A stretch of 37,717 bases of DNA from Burkholderiales bacterium Ga0074133. Lineage in GTDB: Bacteria > Pseudomonadota > Gammaproteobacteria > Burkholderiales > Burkholderiaceae_C. The translations under genes and the position numbers were made by a program. The DNA lies in assembly GCA_001464865.1 (NCBI GenBank), contig LNEG01000080.1, positions 1 to 37,717 on the forward strand, given 5' to 3'. The notes beneath the pieces are model-generated. The model saw only the letters and a program-made list of their open reading frames with translations, did not search any database and was not told where the DNA came from. Position 1 is the stretch's first letter; each line of letters opens with the position of its first letter. This document shows, one piece after another, positions 18,641 to 26,475 of this stretch.

Positions 18641-19254
18641 ACGAAACCTTACGCCTGCGCAACCACTACCACGCACTGTTGCAGCGCCACGGCGACACCG
18701 CCGAGGCTGCGCAGTACTCAAGCCGCGAAAGTCAGGAGAGGCGCTTCCTTCAACTCATGCGCATTGGTGACCTGCGCGGGTCCCGAGTGCTCGACTTCGG
18801 CTGCGGCACCGGTCACCTCGCGACCTTCCTAAGTGAACGTGACATCCGCGTGGCATACACGGGCGTGGACGTCGTCGAGGAATTGTTAAGTGTCGGGCGC
18901 GCCAAGCATCCGCATCACCGCTTTGGCCAGCTTACGGATTTCACCGGCGAAGCCTTTGACTACGTGATGGTCAGCGGCGTATACAACAACCGGCGTACTG
19001 ACAATCGCCGCTTCTGGCAGTCTTCGGTACGCGAACTCTTTGGGCTATGCACTCGCGGTCTTGCCTTCAACATGATGAGTGCGTACGTGGACTTCGAAGA
19101 TCCGCACTTATTCTACGAAAAGCCGGAGACAGTCTTCACCTTCGTCAAGCAGGAGCTGACGCCCTTTGTCAATCTGCTTCACGACTACGAGGTCAAAGCG
19201 GGCGTGATCCCGTTCGAGTTCTGCATCCAAGCACTCAAGGCTCCGGCCCCATGA
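18637..19254 (+). CDS. Second class I SAM-dependent methyltransferase in the pse operon
   Basis: This 205-residue protein carries motif I VLDFGCGTGHLATFL, GVDVVEELLSVGRAKHP and an AFDYVMVSGVYNN motif IV region. It is not a recent duplicate of the gene before it: outside the SAM motif the two share little. The C-terminal half, with Phe/Tyr-rich FEDPHLFYEKPETVF, resembles small-molecule methyltransferases whose substrates I cannot name. It starts at an ATGA overlap with its neighbour and ends 10 bases before the WbqC-family gene. Confidence 0.8.
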   Translation: MNETLRLRNHYHALLQRHGDTAEAAQYSSRESQERRFLQLMRIGDLRGSRVLDFGCGTGHLATFLSERDIRVAYTGVDVVEELLSVGRAKHPHHRFGQLTDFTGEAFDYVMVSGVYNNRRTDNRRFWQSSVRELFGLCTRGLAFNMMSAYVDFEDPHLFYEKPETVFTFVKQELTPFVNLLHDYEVKAGVIPFEFCIQALKAPAP

Positions 19255-19264
19255 CCCACACCCC

Positions 19265-19963
19265 ATGAGCTGCGCCATCATGCAGCCCACCTATTTGCCA
19301 TGGGCAGGCTACTTCAACCTCATGGCACATGTCGATGATTTCGTATTCCTCGACGACGTGCAGTTCGAGCGTCGCTCTTGGCAGTCGCGCAACCGGATCC
19401 TGCTGGATGGCCACGAGCACCTGCTCACCGTTCCTGTGCGCAAGAGCGCACGCGACACCCGTTTGGACGCGATAGAGTTGGCAAGCGACGATGGGTGGCG
19501 GGATGTACATGCGCGCGTACTTGAGGCCGCCTATGGTCGGGCGCCATTCGGGCGTGAAGGGCTTGAACCCGTGCTTGGCGCCTTGGCGGATCGTACGATC
19601 GTCAAGCTAGCGGACCTCACCGTGCGCATTATCGAAGGCTGGCGCAGTGCACTGGGATTGTCGGCGCGTACACATCGCGCAAGCTCACTCGGCTGCGGCG
19701 GCTCGCGCTCGGAACACCTCGCGCTCATCTGTCGAGCGCTGGGCACGCGCGACTACCTTTCTCCGGCCGGCTCTGAGGCGTACCTCACCGAAGACCGGTT
19801 CATTTCGCAGTTCAACATGCACCTGAGCATCCAGTCGTTTCTGCCTCGTCCCTATACACAGATGCGTGCGGCACAGTTCGTCAGCCACCTCTCGCTGCTT
19901 GACGTGATAGCGCACCTGGGAATGGACGGTGCGAATCGCTACATCCGTGGAGAGTCGGCATGA
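19265..19963 (+). CDS. WbqC-family protein
   Basis: This 232-residue protein belongs to the WbqC-like family found in O-antigen, capsule and other surface-glycan clusters. Diagnostic segments are the opening IMQPTYLPWAGYF, FLDDVQFERRSWQSRN, and the late YLSPAGSEAYL and MHLSIQSF. No established reaction is known to me for the family. It sits between two methyltransferases and pseI, overlapping the pseI start (ATGA), so its product must serve this pathway. Since PseH is missing from the operon, a role in the acylation or modification of the C4 amine is one untested possibility. Confidence 0.85.
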   Translation: MSCAIMQPTYLPWAGYFNLMAHVDDFVFLDDVQFERRSWQSRNRILLDGHEHLLTVPVRKSARDTRLDAIELASDDGWRDVHARVLEAAYGRAPFGREGLEPVLGALADRTIVKLADLTVRIIEGWRSALGLSARTHRASSLGCGGSRSEHLALICRALGTRDYLSPAGSEAYLTEDRFISQFNMHLSIQSFLPRPYTQMRAAQFVSHLSLLDVIAHLGMDGANRYIRGESA

Positions 19964-21003
19964 GAATCGCCGCGCGCCAGATCGGCCAAGACCATGCACC
20001 CTATGTCATTGCCGAGATGTCTGGCAACCACAACCAGTCTCTCGAACGCGCCCTCGCGATCGTTGACGCGGCGGCAGATGCAGGTGCCAATGCCATCAAG
20101 CTGCAGACCTTCACACCCGACTCGATGACGTTGAACCTGACGAGCGGCGAGTTCTACATCGGTGATCCGGCATCCCCCTGGACGGGCTCGAGCCTCTACG
20201 ACCTATATCGCCAGGCACAAACACCCTGGGAATGGCACGCCCCCATCATGCAGCGAGCGCGCCAGCGAGGTATGGCCTGTTTCAGCTCACCGTTCGACGA
20301 GGCAGCAATCGACTTCCTTGAGGAGTTGGACGTACCCGCCTACAAGATTGCATCTTTTGAAAACGTACACTTGCCCCTAATCCATAAGGCAGCTTCCACG
20401 GGCAAGCCGTTGATCATTTCCACCGGCATGGCCTCGGTCGCCGAGCTAGCGGAGGCCGTGGATGCCGCGCGCAGCGCCGGATGCACCGAACTTATCCTGC
20501 TCAAGTGCACCAGCACATATCCGGCCACGCCGCACAACACGAACTTGCGTACGCTACCGCACATGCGCGAACTCTTTGGTTGTGAAGTGGGCCTGTCCGA
20601 TCACACCATGGGCTGCGGCGCGGCGGTAGCGTCCGTGGCATTGGGCGCCACGGTCATCGAAAAGCACTTCACGCTCGCCCGTGCCGACGGCGGCGTGGAC
20701 AGCAGTTTCTCTCTTGAACCCGCAGAATTCAAGACGCTGGTGGTGGAATCGCTTCGCGCATGGGAAGCCCTGGGTCAGGTGAGCTACGGGCCCGTGCCGG
20801 ACGAGATCAAATCGGTGGCCTATCGGCGCTCAATCTATCTTTCGCGCGACGTGAAGGCTGGTGAAGTTTTCACCACGGATAACCTTCGCGTCATTCGACC
20901 CGGCCGCGGGCTCGCGCCAAAGTTCCTGGACGTTGTGCTGGGCAAAAAGGCCAAGTGCGATGCAGTGCTGGGTACCCCGCTGTCCTGGGATTTACTCGGC
21001 TAA
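19960..21003 (+). CDS. pseI: Pseudaminic acid synthase
   Basis: PseI condenses the free 6-deoxy-2,4-diacetamido-altrose with phosphoenolpyruvate to form pseudaminic acid. The 347-residue protein has a NeuB-type TIM barrel with VIAEMSGNHN, ANAIKLQTFTP, KIASFE, ISTGMAS, LLKCTSTYPA, SDHTMG and the PseI-like DGGVDSSFSLEP, followed by a C-terminal SAF/antifreeze-like domain from about residue 285. The GGVDSSFS stretch favours PseI over sialic or legionaminic synthases. It is the last gene of the plus-strand operon; its final 12 bases overlap the 3' end of the convergent glycosyltransferase gene. Confidence 0.94.
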   Translation: MRIAARQIGQDHAPYVIAEMSGNHNQSLERALAIVDAAADAGANAIKLQTFTPDSMTLNLTSGEFYIGDPASPWTGSSLYDLYRQAQTPWEWHAPIMQRARQRGMACFSSPFDEAAIDFLEELDVPAYKIASFENVHLPLIHKAASTGKPLIISTGMASVAELAEAVDAARSAGCTELILLKCTSTYPATPHNTNLRTLPHMRELFGCEVGLSDHTMGCGAAVASVALGATVIEKHFTLARADGGVDSSFSLEPAEFKTLVVESLRAWEALGQVSYGPVPDEIKSVAYRRSIYLSRDVKAGEVFTTDNLRVIRPGRGLAPKFLDVVLGKKAKCDAVLGTPLSWDLLG

Positions 21004-22239
21004 CGCGCCCGGTCCGCGCCGGCCCAGTTCTATCACAAGCTTCGCGACACGCTCGGCTGAACTGCCGACGTAGAAAGCCGTTGGATCAACAAGCGGCGCG
21101 CTGCGCCGACAGGCAAGGGCTGCGTCCAGCTCAGCCCACGAGTCCACACCCTCGGCAAACCCAAGGTCTGCGTAGTTGTAAGAAGCTTCCCGTACCGAGG
21201 GTGCGAACTTCAGACAGATCGTGCGCTTGCCGGCGAGCGCCGCCTCAAGACCTACTGTGCTGGTCTGCACAACTACGATGTCGGAGGCGAGCAGTAGGGG
21301 ATGCAAAGGCTCCACTGACGGCTTGCTGCGGTGCAGCCGGGGGCCGGGCGGCAGCGTCGGATAGAGGTGCCACTCGCTAGGGTGGTAGCGCGTGACCAGC
21401 GCATCGTTGGCGTGCGACTGGACCCAGCGATGGAGCCATTCCTGCACCTCCGTGCCGAAGCCCTGATTCTGCCACGCCACCGGCGTCCCGGGCAGTTCCT
21501 CCCGGTGCCCGGCAAACAGGATCACGCGCTGCTGCGTCCACCCGAGGCTCTCGCGCAACGCGCGCGCCTGCAGCACCACCTCGGGTGCGCACAGCGTGTC
21601 AAAGGCAGGATTGCCGGTCACGACAAGGCGCTGCGCCGCCATGCCTGCCTCAACCATCGCTTGCTTCACGGCGGGCGACAATACTGTGATGCGGTCCGCG
21701 TGTACTGGGCGGTAGCAGTATGGATCCGTGGCGTCGACGAACAGATCGGTCATGGACAGTGACGAGATGCCCAGGCGTAACGCCGCCTCCGTGGCCGCGG
21801 CCTCGGTGCGCGGCGAATTGGTTACCACCACGATGTCGGGCGCGAGCTGGCGCACCACTGCCGTCATGAACTCCAGCGGATGGAAGCCAGTGCGACCACG
21901 CTCCGCATAGCGCTTTGCCGCGCCCGCCTCACCCAGCTCGCGCACCCACTGCGCGTAGTTCACGCCGAGGTACCAGAGGCTTTCCTCCTCTTCGACATCG
22001 GGGTGTGAATTCTCACCCAGTAGGGCGCGGCCCCAGGCAAGTACACGTTCGCGCTCAGGCACCAGATGCGCGAAATCGCGGTAACCGAGGGGCTTCAGCC
22101 CCAGCTGGGAGGCCTTGCGATAGCCGGTGGTGAGCGCCATCACCGTGCAGGCGATACCCCTTGCTTCCAGCTCGCGTACTACCGGCGCGATCATGGGGAC
22201 GTGGCCGCCGCCGTAGGCGACCAGCAGGGCCGTCTTCAC
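20992..22239 (-). CDS. GT-B-like glycosyltransferase, candidate pseudaminyltransferase
   Basis: This 415-residue protein has a GT-B/UDP-GlcNAc 2-epimerase-like fold signature. The N-terminal AYGGGHVPMIAPVVREL glycine loop recalls MurG- and PseG-type proteins, the middle has VTGNPAFD and ILFAGHREELPG, and the donor-site region is VVVQTSTVGLEAALAGKRTICLKF. I do not recognise a named family with certainty. It is the only glycosyltransferase in the island and lies opposite the CMP-Pse operon, so transfer of pseudaminic acid to a lipid-linked acceptor is the natural inference. Its start overlaps the stop of the frameshifted methyltransferase (ATGA), so its translation may be affected by that frameshift. 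Confidence 0.7.
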   Translation of the reverse strand: MKTALLVAYGGGHVPMIAPVVRELEARGIACTVMALTTGYRKASQLGLKPLGYRDFAHLVPERERVLAWGRALLGENSHPDVEEEESLWYLGVNYAQWVRELGEAGAAKRYAERGRTGFHPLEFMTAVVRQLAPDIVVVTNSPRTEAAATEAALRLGISSLSMTDLFVDATDPYCYRPVHADRITVLSPAVKQAMVEAGMAAQRLVVTGNPAFDTLCAPEVVLQARALRESLGWTQQRVILFAGHREELPGTPVAWQNQGFGTEVQEWLHRWVQSHANDALVTRYHPSEWHLYPTLPPGPRLHRSKPSVEPLHPLLLASDIVVVQTSTVGLEAALAGKRTICLKFAPSVREASYNYADLGFAEGVDSWAELDAALACRRSAPLVDPTAFYVGSSAERVAKLVIELGRRGPGALAE

Positions 22240-23290
22240 TTTCTCCTCAGGAGCAACAGCTCGGAGTGAAATCCGTCCACGGTACGGAAACCAAAGGGCA
22301 GCACATTGCGATCCACAAGTTCGTAGCCAGGGAGCATCCCGACATAGTCGTCAGCGCGGATAGGCACCTCAACTCCCACTGTGCCGGGGCCACGCCACGC
22401 CTGCTTACCCTCGCGCAGGTTGCGCAGCAACACCCAGCGAGTCTGCAGGCGATCCACTTGGTGCAGGTAATTCGCCACCACTGGCGGTTCCATTTCCTGA
22501 AAGGAGATGAAGTTGACAAACAGGTCGACCGCACCGCGCAAGCTGCAAATCTGCCACGAGCAAAGCACCGAAGCCGAGGGCAGGGAAGCGATGTCGATCA
22601 CGGAGCGCATGCGCGTCTGCACGTAACCTGCGACCCGTGCATCGCCGAGCGCAGCGCGCAGGTAGCGCTCTGCCACGAAGCTGGTTGGCGGGATGTCGAC
22701 GTCGATATAGCGCCAGTCCTCCACCCCCCCACGGCGAGGATCTCGCCGAGAGTGCCGAAGCCGCCACCCACTTCCAGCACGGTGCGCACGGGCTCTCCGC
22801 CCAGATGCTTCTTGAGGAACGCGAGCCCCAGCAGATAGTTCAACGAAGAGCGGCTGAAACGCCGGCCGTCGAACGTGAACTGCTCCTGCGGTGCGCCGAA
22901 GCTGCATTCACTAAAGCGGTGCAGCGCCGGCAGCCGGTCTGGGTCATCGGCCGCGAGGAGCACGCGGTAATCGGACAGTGCAGCAAGTTCGCCACCGAGT
23001 AACTGGTCCAGCGTCAGCTGCGCCTTGCGGTCATTCGGGGCGACTTGCGCGAACCCATACCGCAAGCCGGCGACCTGCTCCACACTCAAACTGTTCCCAG
23101 GAGTGCCGTAGGTGGGCACAAAATAGCCAAGCGGCAGCGGCAAGCTGCGGAAACGCTCCACCCCCTGCTCCACGAGCTCGCGTTCGATCTCGGCCGATGC
23201 CTCGTCCCAGAATGCGGTGGGCCGGTATAGCGCCTCCTGGGCGCGCATGTCGTCGCGCGCGAGGCGCAGATCTGGGTAGTCGTTGTTCAT
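22236..23290 (-). pseudogene. Putative sugar O-methyltransferase, frameshifted in a poly-G run
   Basis: Two overlapping frames make one protein of about 351 residues. The 5' frame (from ATG 23290) carries RTVLEVGGGFGTLGEIL, a SAM-binding motif, and then goes out of register at a run of seven G on the coding strand (22724-22730). The other frame continues with VEDWRYIDVDIPPTSFVAERYL and runs to the stop at 22236. One more G (eight in all) restores a single frame. The combined protein looks like the putative sugar O-methyltransferases found in surface-glycan clusters. As written, the product ends after 230 residues at 22598. The change may be a sequencing error, a real inactivation or slipped-strand switching. 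The gene overlaps asnB upstream and the glycosyltransferase gene downstream by four bases each. Confidence 0.8.
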
Positions 23291-25074
23291 ATTTTGACAG
23301 CTTCATTCCACAAGGCAATCGCCGCCAGCGCGCGCAGCTCCCGTGTCAAATTGCCACGGCCGTCGCGATGATTGTCCAGCATGCGGTTGACTACGGCCGG
23401 CTCGAACAGCTGCGCGACCACCTCACTGGCACCGAGGGTCTGGCGCAGCCAGCCATGCAGCTCGCCCTTGAACCAGTCGCCGATCGGCACCGTGAACATC
23501 TGTTTTTTTCGGTGGGCAAGGTCTTCGCCGATCAGCGGCGCCGCAGCACGTTTGAACCAATGCTTTTTGTCGCCCTGAGTTGAGAGTTTGGTCCCGCCGC
23601 GCGAGCGGAAGGCAAACTCCATCAGCCGCCGGTCCAGGAAGGGTGTGCGCGCCTCGATACTCACCGCCATGCCCATACGGTCGGGCTTGACCAAATTGTT
23701 CCCGGAAAGCAGCAGTTGCATGTCCAAGTAAAGCGCTTGGTTCACCCGGTCGAAGTGTCTCGCCTCGTCGAACCACGGCTTGGCAACTACCGAAAAGCTG
23801 TCGATTCCTGCCAAACGCTCGGTCACCTCTGGCCGACACAGCACGGCCTTGGCCTCTGGTGTGAACAGCGAGATGCTATCGAAGTAGGTGCGTCTGAACA
23901 GAGAGTCGTCCAACTCGGCCACGCCCGGGCGACAAAAGAAAGCAGCATATTTGTCGTATCCGGCAAACAGTTCATCGCCACCATCGCCGGTCAGAACCAC
24001 CTTTACCTGTTGAGCTGCCAGCTCACTCACGCGCAAGGTAGGCATGAACGAAGCGTCGCCGTGAGGCTGATCCAGGTGGAAGAGCACCTGAGGCCAGCGG
24101 TCCAGCATGTTGAGTTCCGCGACTTCCATCGTGTGGGCGCAACCAAAACGATGCGCCGCCTGCGCCGCGAATGATGACTCGTCGTAACGCGGATCTTCAA
24201 AACCAATGCAGAACGTCTTGACCGGCTCTTTCACATGCCGCGCCATCAGGCCGACGATGGTGCTGGAATCCACCCCCCCCGATAGAAAGGCGCCAAAAGG
24301 CACGTCGGCACGCAGGCGAATGCGCGTGGCGTCGTCGAGCAGCGCCATGAACTCTTCGGCCCACTCGCCAAACTCAAAGTCTTCCTCGCGTTGTTCCGCC
24401 AGGCACCACCAGCGCTGCGTCTGCACATGGCGGCCCCGCTTGTACTTCTGCCACGTGCCGGGCATGACATGCCGCACGCCCTCGTAAGCAGTCCAGGGCG
24501 CCGGGATGTAGTTGAACGTCAGATAGTGGTGTATGGCTTCAAGGCACATCCCTGGCTTGTGTTGCATGGCCGGCCACAGAGCCTTGGGCTCGGAGCCAAA
24601 CAGCAGACGCTGGCCGTCGTCATGCACAAACAGGGGCTTGACCCCGATGCGGTCGCGCGCGAGGTATAGTGCATCGTCGCGCGCATCGTCGATCGCAATG
24701 GCAAACATGCCGTTGAGCCGGGTCAGGCAGGCAATACCATCGCGTTCGTATAACCGCAGGATGACCTCAGTGTCCGACTGGGTGCGCAGACAGACGCCTT
24801 GGGCGCGCAGTTCGCTAGCCAATTCCACATGGTTGAAGATCTCGCCGTTTTGCACCACGGCGATCAGGCCGTCATCGCTCACAAAGGGCTGGTGCCCGCC
24901 ACCCAGGTCGATGATGGACAAGCGCCGGTTACCGATGGCCACGCCACGCTGGGGCTGGTGATGAATGCCTTCGTCGTCCGGCCCGCGGTGGAAGATTGCC
25001 TTCGCCATACCGCTCAGCCCCTCTTCACTCAAGGGCTGGCGTCTGCGGTCCCAGTAGCCAAAGATGCCGCACAT
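23287..25074 (-). CDS. AsnB-type glutamine-dependent amidotransferase (asparagine synthase family)
   Basis: This 595-residue protein has the class II glutamine amidotransferase domain with nucleophile Cys2 (MCGIFGYWD), RGPDDEG and NGEIFNH, followed by the ATP-pyrophosphatase domain with SGGVDSST and GDGGDELFAGYDKY. Family members make asparagine, but homologues in O-antigen loci (for example WbpS of Pseudomonas) amidate sugar uronic acids; the position here favours a glycan role. The SGGVDS codons contain a run of eight G (24273-24280), in frame as written. It lies 3 bases after the phosphoglycosyl transferase stop and overlaps the methyltransferase start. Confidence 0.88.
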   Translation of the reverse strand: MCGIFGYWDRRRQPLSEEGLSGMAKAIFHRGPDDEGIHHQPQRGVAIGNRRLSIIDLGGGHQPFVSDDGLIAVVQNGEIFNHVELASELRAQGVCLRTQSDTEVILRLYERDGIACLTRLNGMFAIAIDDARDDALYLARDRIGVKPLFVHDDGQRLLFGSEPKALWPAMQHKPGMCLEAIHHYLTFNYIPAPWTAYEGVRHVMPGTWQKYKRGRHVQTQRWWCLAEQREEDFEFGEWAEEFMALLDDATRIRLRADVPFGAFLSGGVDSSTIVGLMARHVKEPVKTFCIGFEDPRYDESSFAAQAAHRFGCAHTMEVAELNMLDRWPQVLFHLDQPHGDASFMPTLRVSELAAQQVKVVLTGDGGDELFAGYDKYAAFFCRPGVAELDDSLFRRTYFDSISLFTPEAKAVLCRPEVTERLAGIDSFSVVAKPWFDEARHFDRVNQALYLDMQLLLSGNNLVKPDRMGMAVSIEARTPFLDRRLMEFAFRSRGGTKLSTQGDKKHWFKRAAAPLIGEDLAHRKKQMFTVPIGDWFKGELHGWLRQTLGASEVVAQLFEPAVVNRMLDNHRDGRGNLTRELRALAAIALWNEAVKI

Positions 25075-25077
25075 GGG

Positions 25078-25632
25078 TCAGTTAGCTCCCTTGCCGCGCA
25101 GCCGTCGTAGCGTCCACCAGCAGATTTTCAGGTCCAGCCAAAGCGACCTCTCGCGGGTGTAGCGCAGGTCGGCTTCCAGCCGCTGCGCCTTGGTCGACTC
25201 GGACCGATACAGCGCTTGCGCCAGCCCGGTGATGCCAGGCCGCACGCTGCAGCGCTGAGCCCAGTCGACCGCGGTGTACAGGTAGCGCTGCTCCAGCACA
25301 TCCGGGCGAGGGCCCACCAGGCTCATGTCGCCGTTGAGCACGTTGATAAGTTGCGGCAGTTCGTCAATGCTGGTGCGCCGAATAAACCGGCCGACCCGGG
25401 TGATGCGCGGGTCGTTGCAGGTCGTGAAGTAAGGCCCGATGCTGGCAGCGTTCTTCACCATGCTGCGGAACTTGAACATGCCGAATTCACGGCCATGCAG
25501 ACCTACGCGGGTCTGGCGGAAAAGTACCGGCAAGCCGGTCTCGAAAGCGATGGCCAGCGCAGCGCCCAGAAGCAGTGGACTCAGGGCGCACAATGCCAAC
25601 AAGGCCAGCACCATGTCCATGGCGCGCTTCAA
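25078..25632 (-). CDS. PglC-like monotopic phosphoglycosyl transferase
   Basis: This 184-residue protein is the minimal form of the bacterial sugar transferase family (PglC/WcaJ C-terminal domain). It transfers a sugar-1-phosphate from a UDP-sugar to undecaprenyl phosphate, starting glycan assembly on the inner membrane. It has the N-terminal re-entrant helix with a Ser-Pro break (ALSPLLL), [24 protein letters not shown] with the catalytic Asp-Glu pair, and the MSLVGPRPD signature. The likely substrate is a 2-acetamido-2,6-dideoxy sugar nucleotide from the membrane dehydratase at the island's left edge, which is inference. The start overlaps the aldolase stop (ATGA). Confidence 0.92.
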   Translation of the reverse strand: MKRAMDMVLALLALCALSPLLLGAALAIAFETGLPVLFRQTRVGLHGREFGMFKFRSMVKNAASIGPYFTTCNDPRITRVGRFIRRTSIDELPQLINVLNGDMSLVGPRPDVLEQRYLYTAVDWAQRCSVRPGITGLAQALYRSESTKAQRLEADLRYTRERSLWLDLKICWWTLRRLRGKGAN

Positions 25633-26462
25633 GCAGCACTCTCCGCCGTGCGCAGCGCCATCGACGCCGCCACGGAACCAATCAAAGCACTGATACGCAG
25701 CCGGTCCGCATCGACTTGGCCGGGCGTGCGCATGCGCAAGACCCGCTCAGCGTTCCGCAAGGACTCAACCCCTGCCTCGAAGGTGTGCACGGCAGCGCCG
25801 GGCGCATCGTGCCGATGAAAAGTGCGCGACAAAATCACCGCCTGCGAACCCAGGCGCAGATGTTCGGCCAGCACATCACGCCCCGGTAGCAGTCCCTCGC
25901 CCAATCGCGCAATCCCGCCGAAGCCGAAACGCAAGCCATGGGCGGACACCCGGTGTGCCACGGTGTCCAGCACCCCCTGAGCCAAGGGCTCGAACATGAA
26001 CTGGCAGCCCAGCGAAAGATGCAGATCGTTCAGACCTACAAAAACCTCGCACAGGCCGGGTGTCCCAATCCAGTCATCAAGCGTATGGAGTGCGCCGGCA
26101 GTCTCCAGCAGCGCCACAATGGGCGCGCGCCCGGACACAATACGACTGAAAGTCCGCAGCTCGTCGGGGGTTTGAAACATTGGCAGCATCACCCAATCAG
26201 CCCCCTGCGCAATCACAGCATCGATCTCAGCCGGTGTGCTGGCGTGAAGTGGATTGACCCTCACCATGAGCCGCGCCCGTCGCAGTTGGGCCTTGACCCG
26301 ACCCACATCTTGAATTTGGTGGGTGGTGATGAAACTGTTGCGCCCAGCCTGACGCACCGCCTTGCCGTGGATTTCAAGATCCACAAACAGGCGCATGCCA
26401 GGCAGCGCATCGCAACGGCGTGCCAGCACGGGGTCATTGGTGATTTGAAGCAGGTCCATCAT
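25629..26462 (-). CDS. HpcH/HpaI-type aldolase (CitE-like) in the glycan operon
   Basis: This 277-residue protein has the TIM-barrel layout of the HpcH/HpaI aldolase/citrate lyase beta family. Conserved segments include MVRVNPLH, GADWVMLPMFQTPDEL, the metal-ligand glutamate in IVALLETAGAL and the aspartate in VGLNDLHLSLG. Family members cleave or form 2-oxo/hydroxy acids or CoA thioesters using pyruvate-type enolates. It lies tightly between the flippase and the phosphoglycosyl transferase, so it probably serves the glycan, perhaps by making an unusual acyl or ketal precursor. That role is inference; the exact reaction cannot be deduced. The protein begins Met-Met; either could be the start. 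Confidence 0.78.
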   Translation of the reverse strand: MMDLLQITNDPVLARRCDALPGMRLFVDLEIHGKAVRQAGRNSFITTHQIQDVGRVKAQLRRARLMVRVNPLHASTPAEIDAVIAQGADWVMLPMFQTPDELRTFSRIVSGRAPIVALLETAGALHTLDDWIGTPGLCEVFVGLNDLHLSLGCQFMFEPLAQGVLDTVAHRVSAHGLRFGFGGIARLGEGLLPGRDVLAEHLRLGSQAVILSRTFHRHDAPGAAVHTFEAGVESLRNAERVLRMRTPGQVDADRLRISALIGSVAASMALRTAESAA

Positions 26463-26475
26463 GGGTAGGCCGCAA

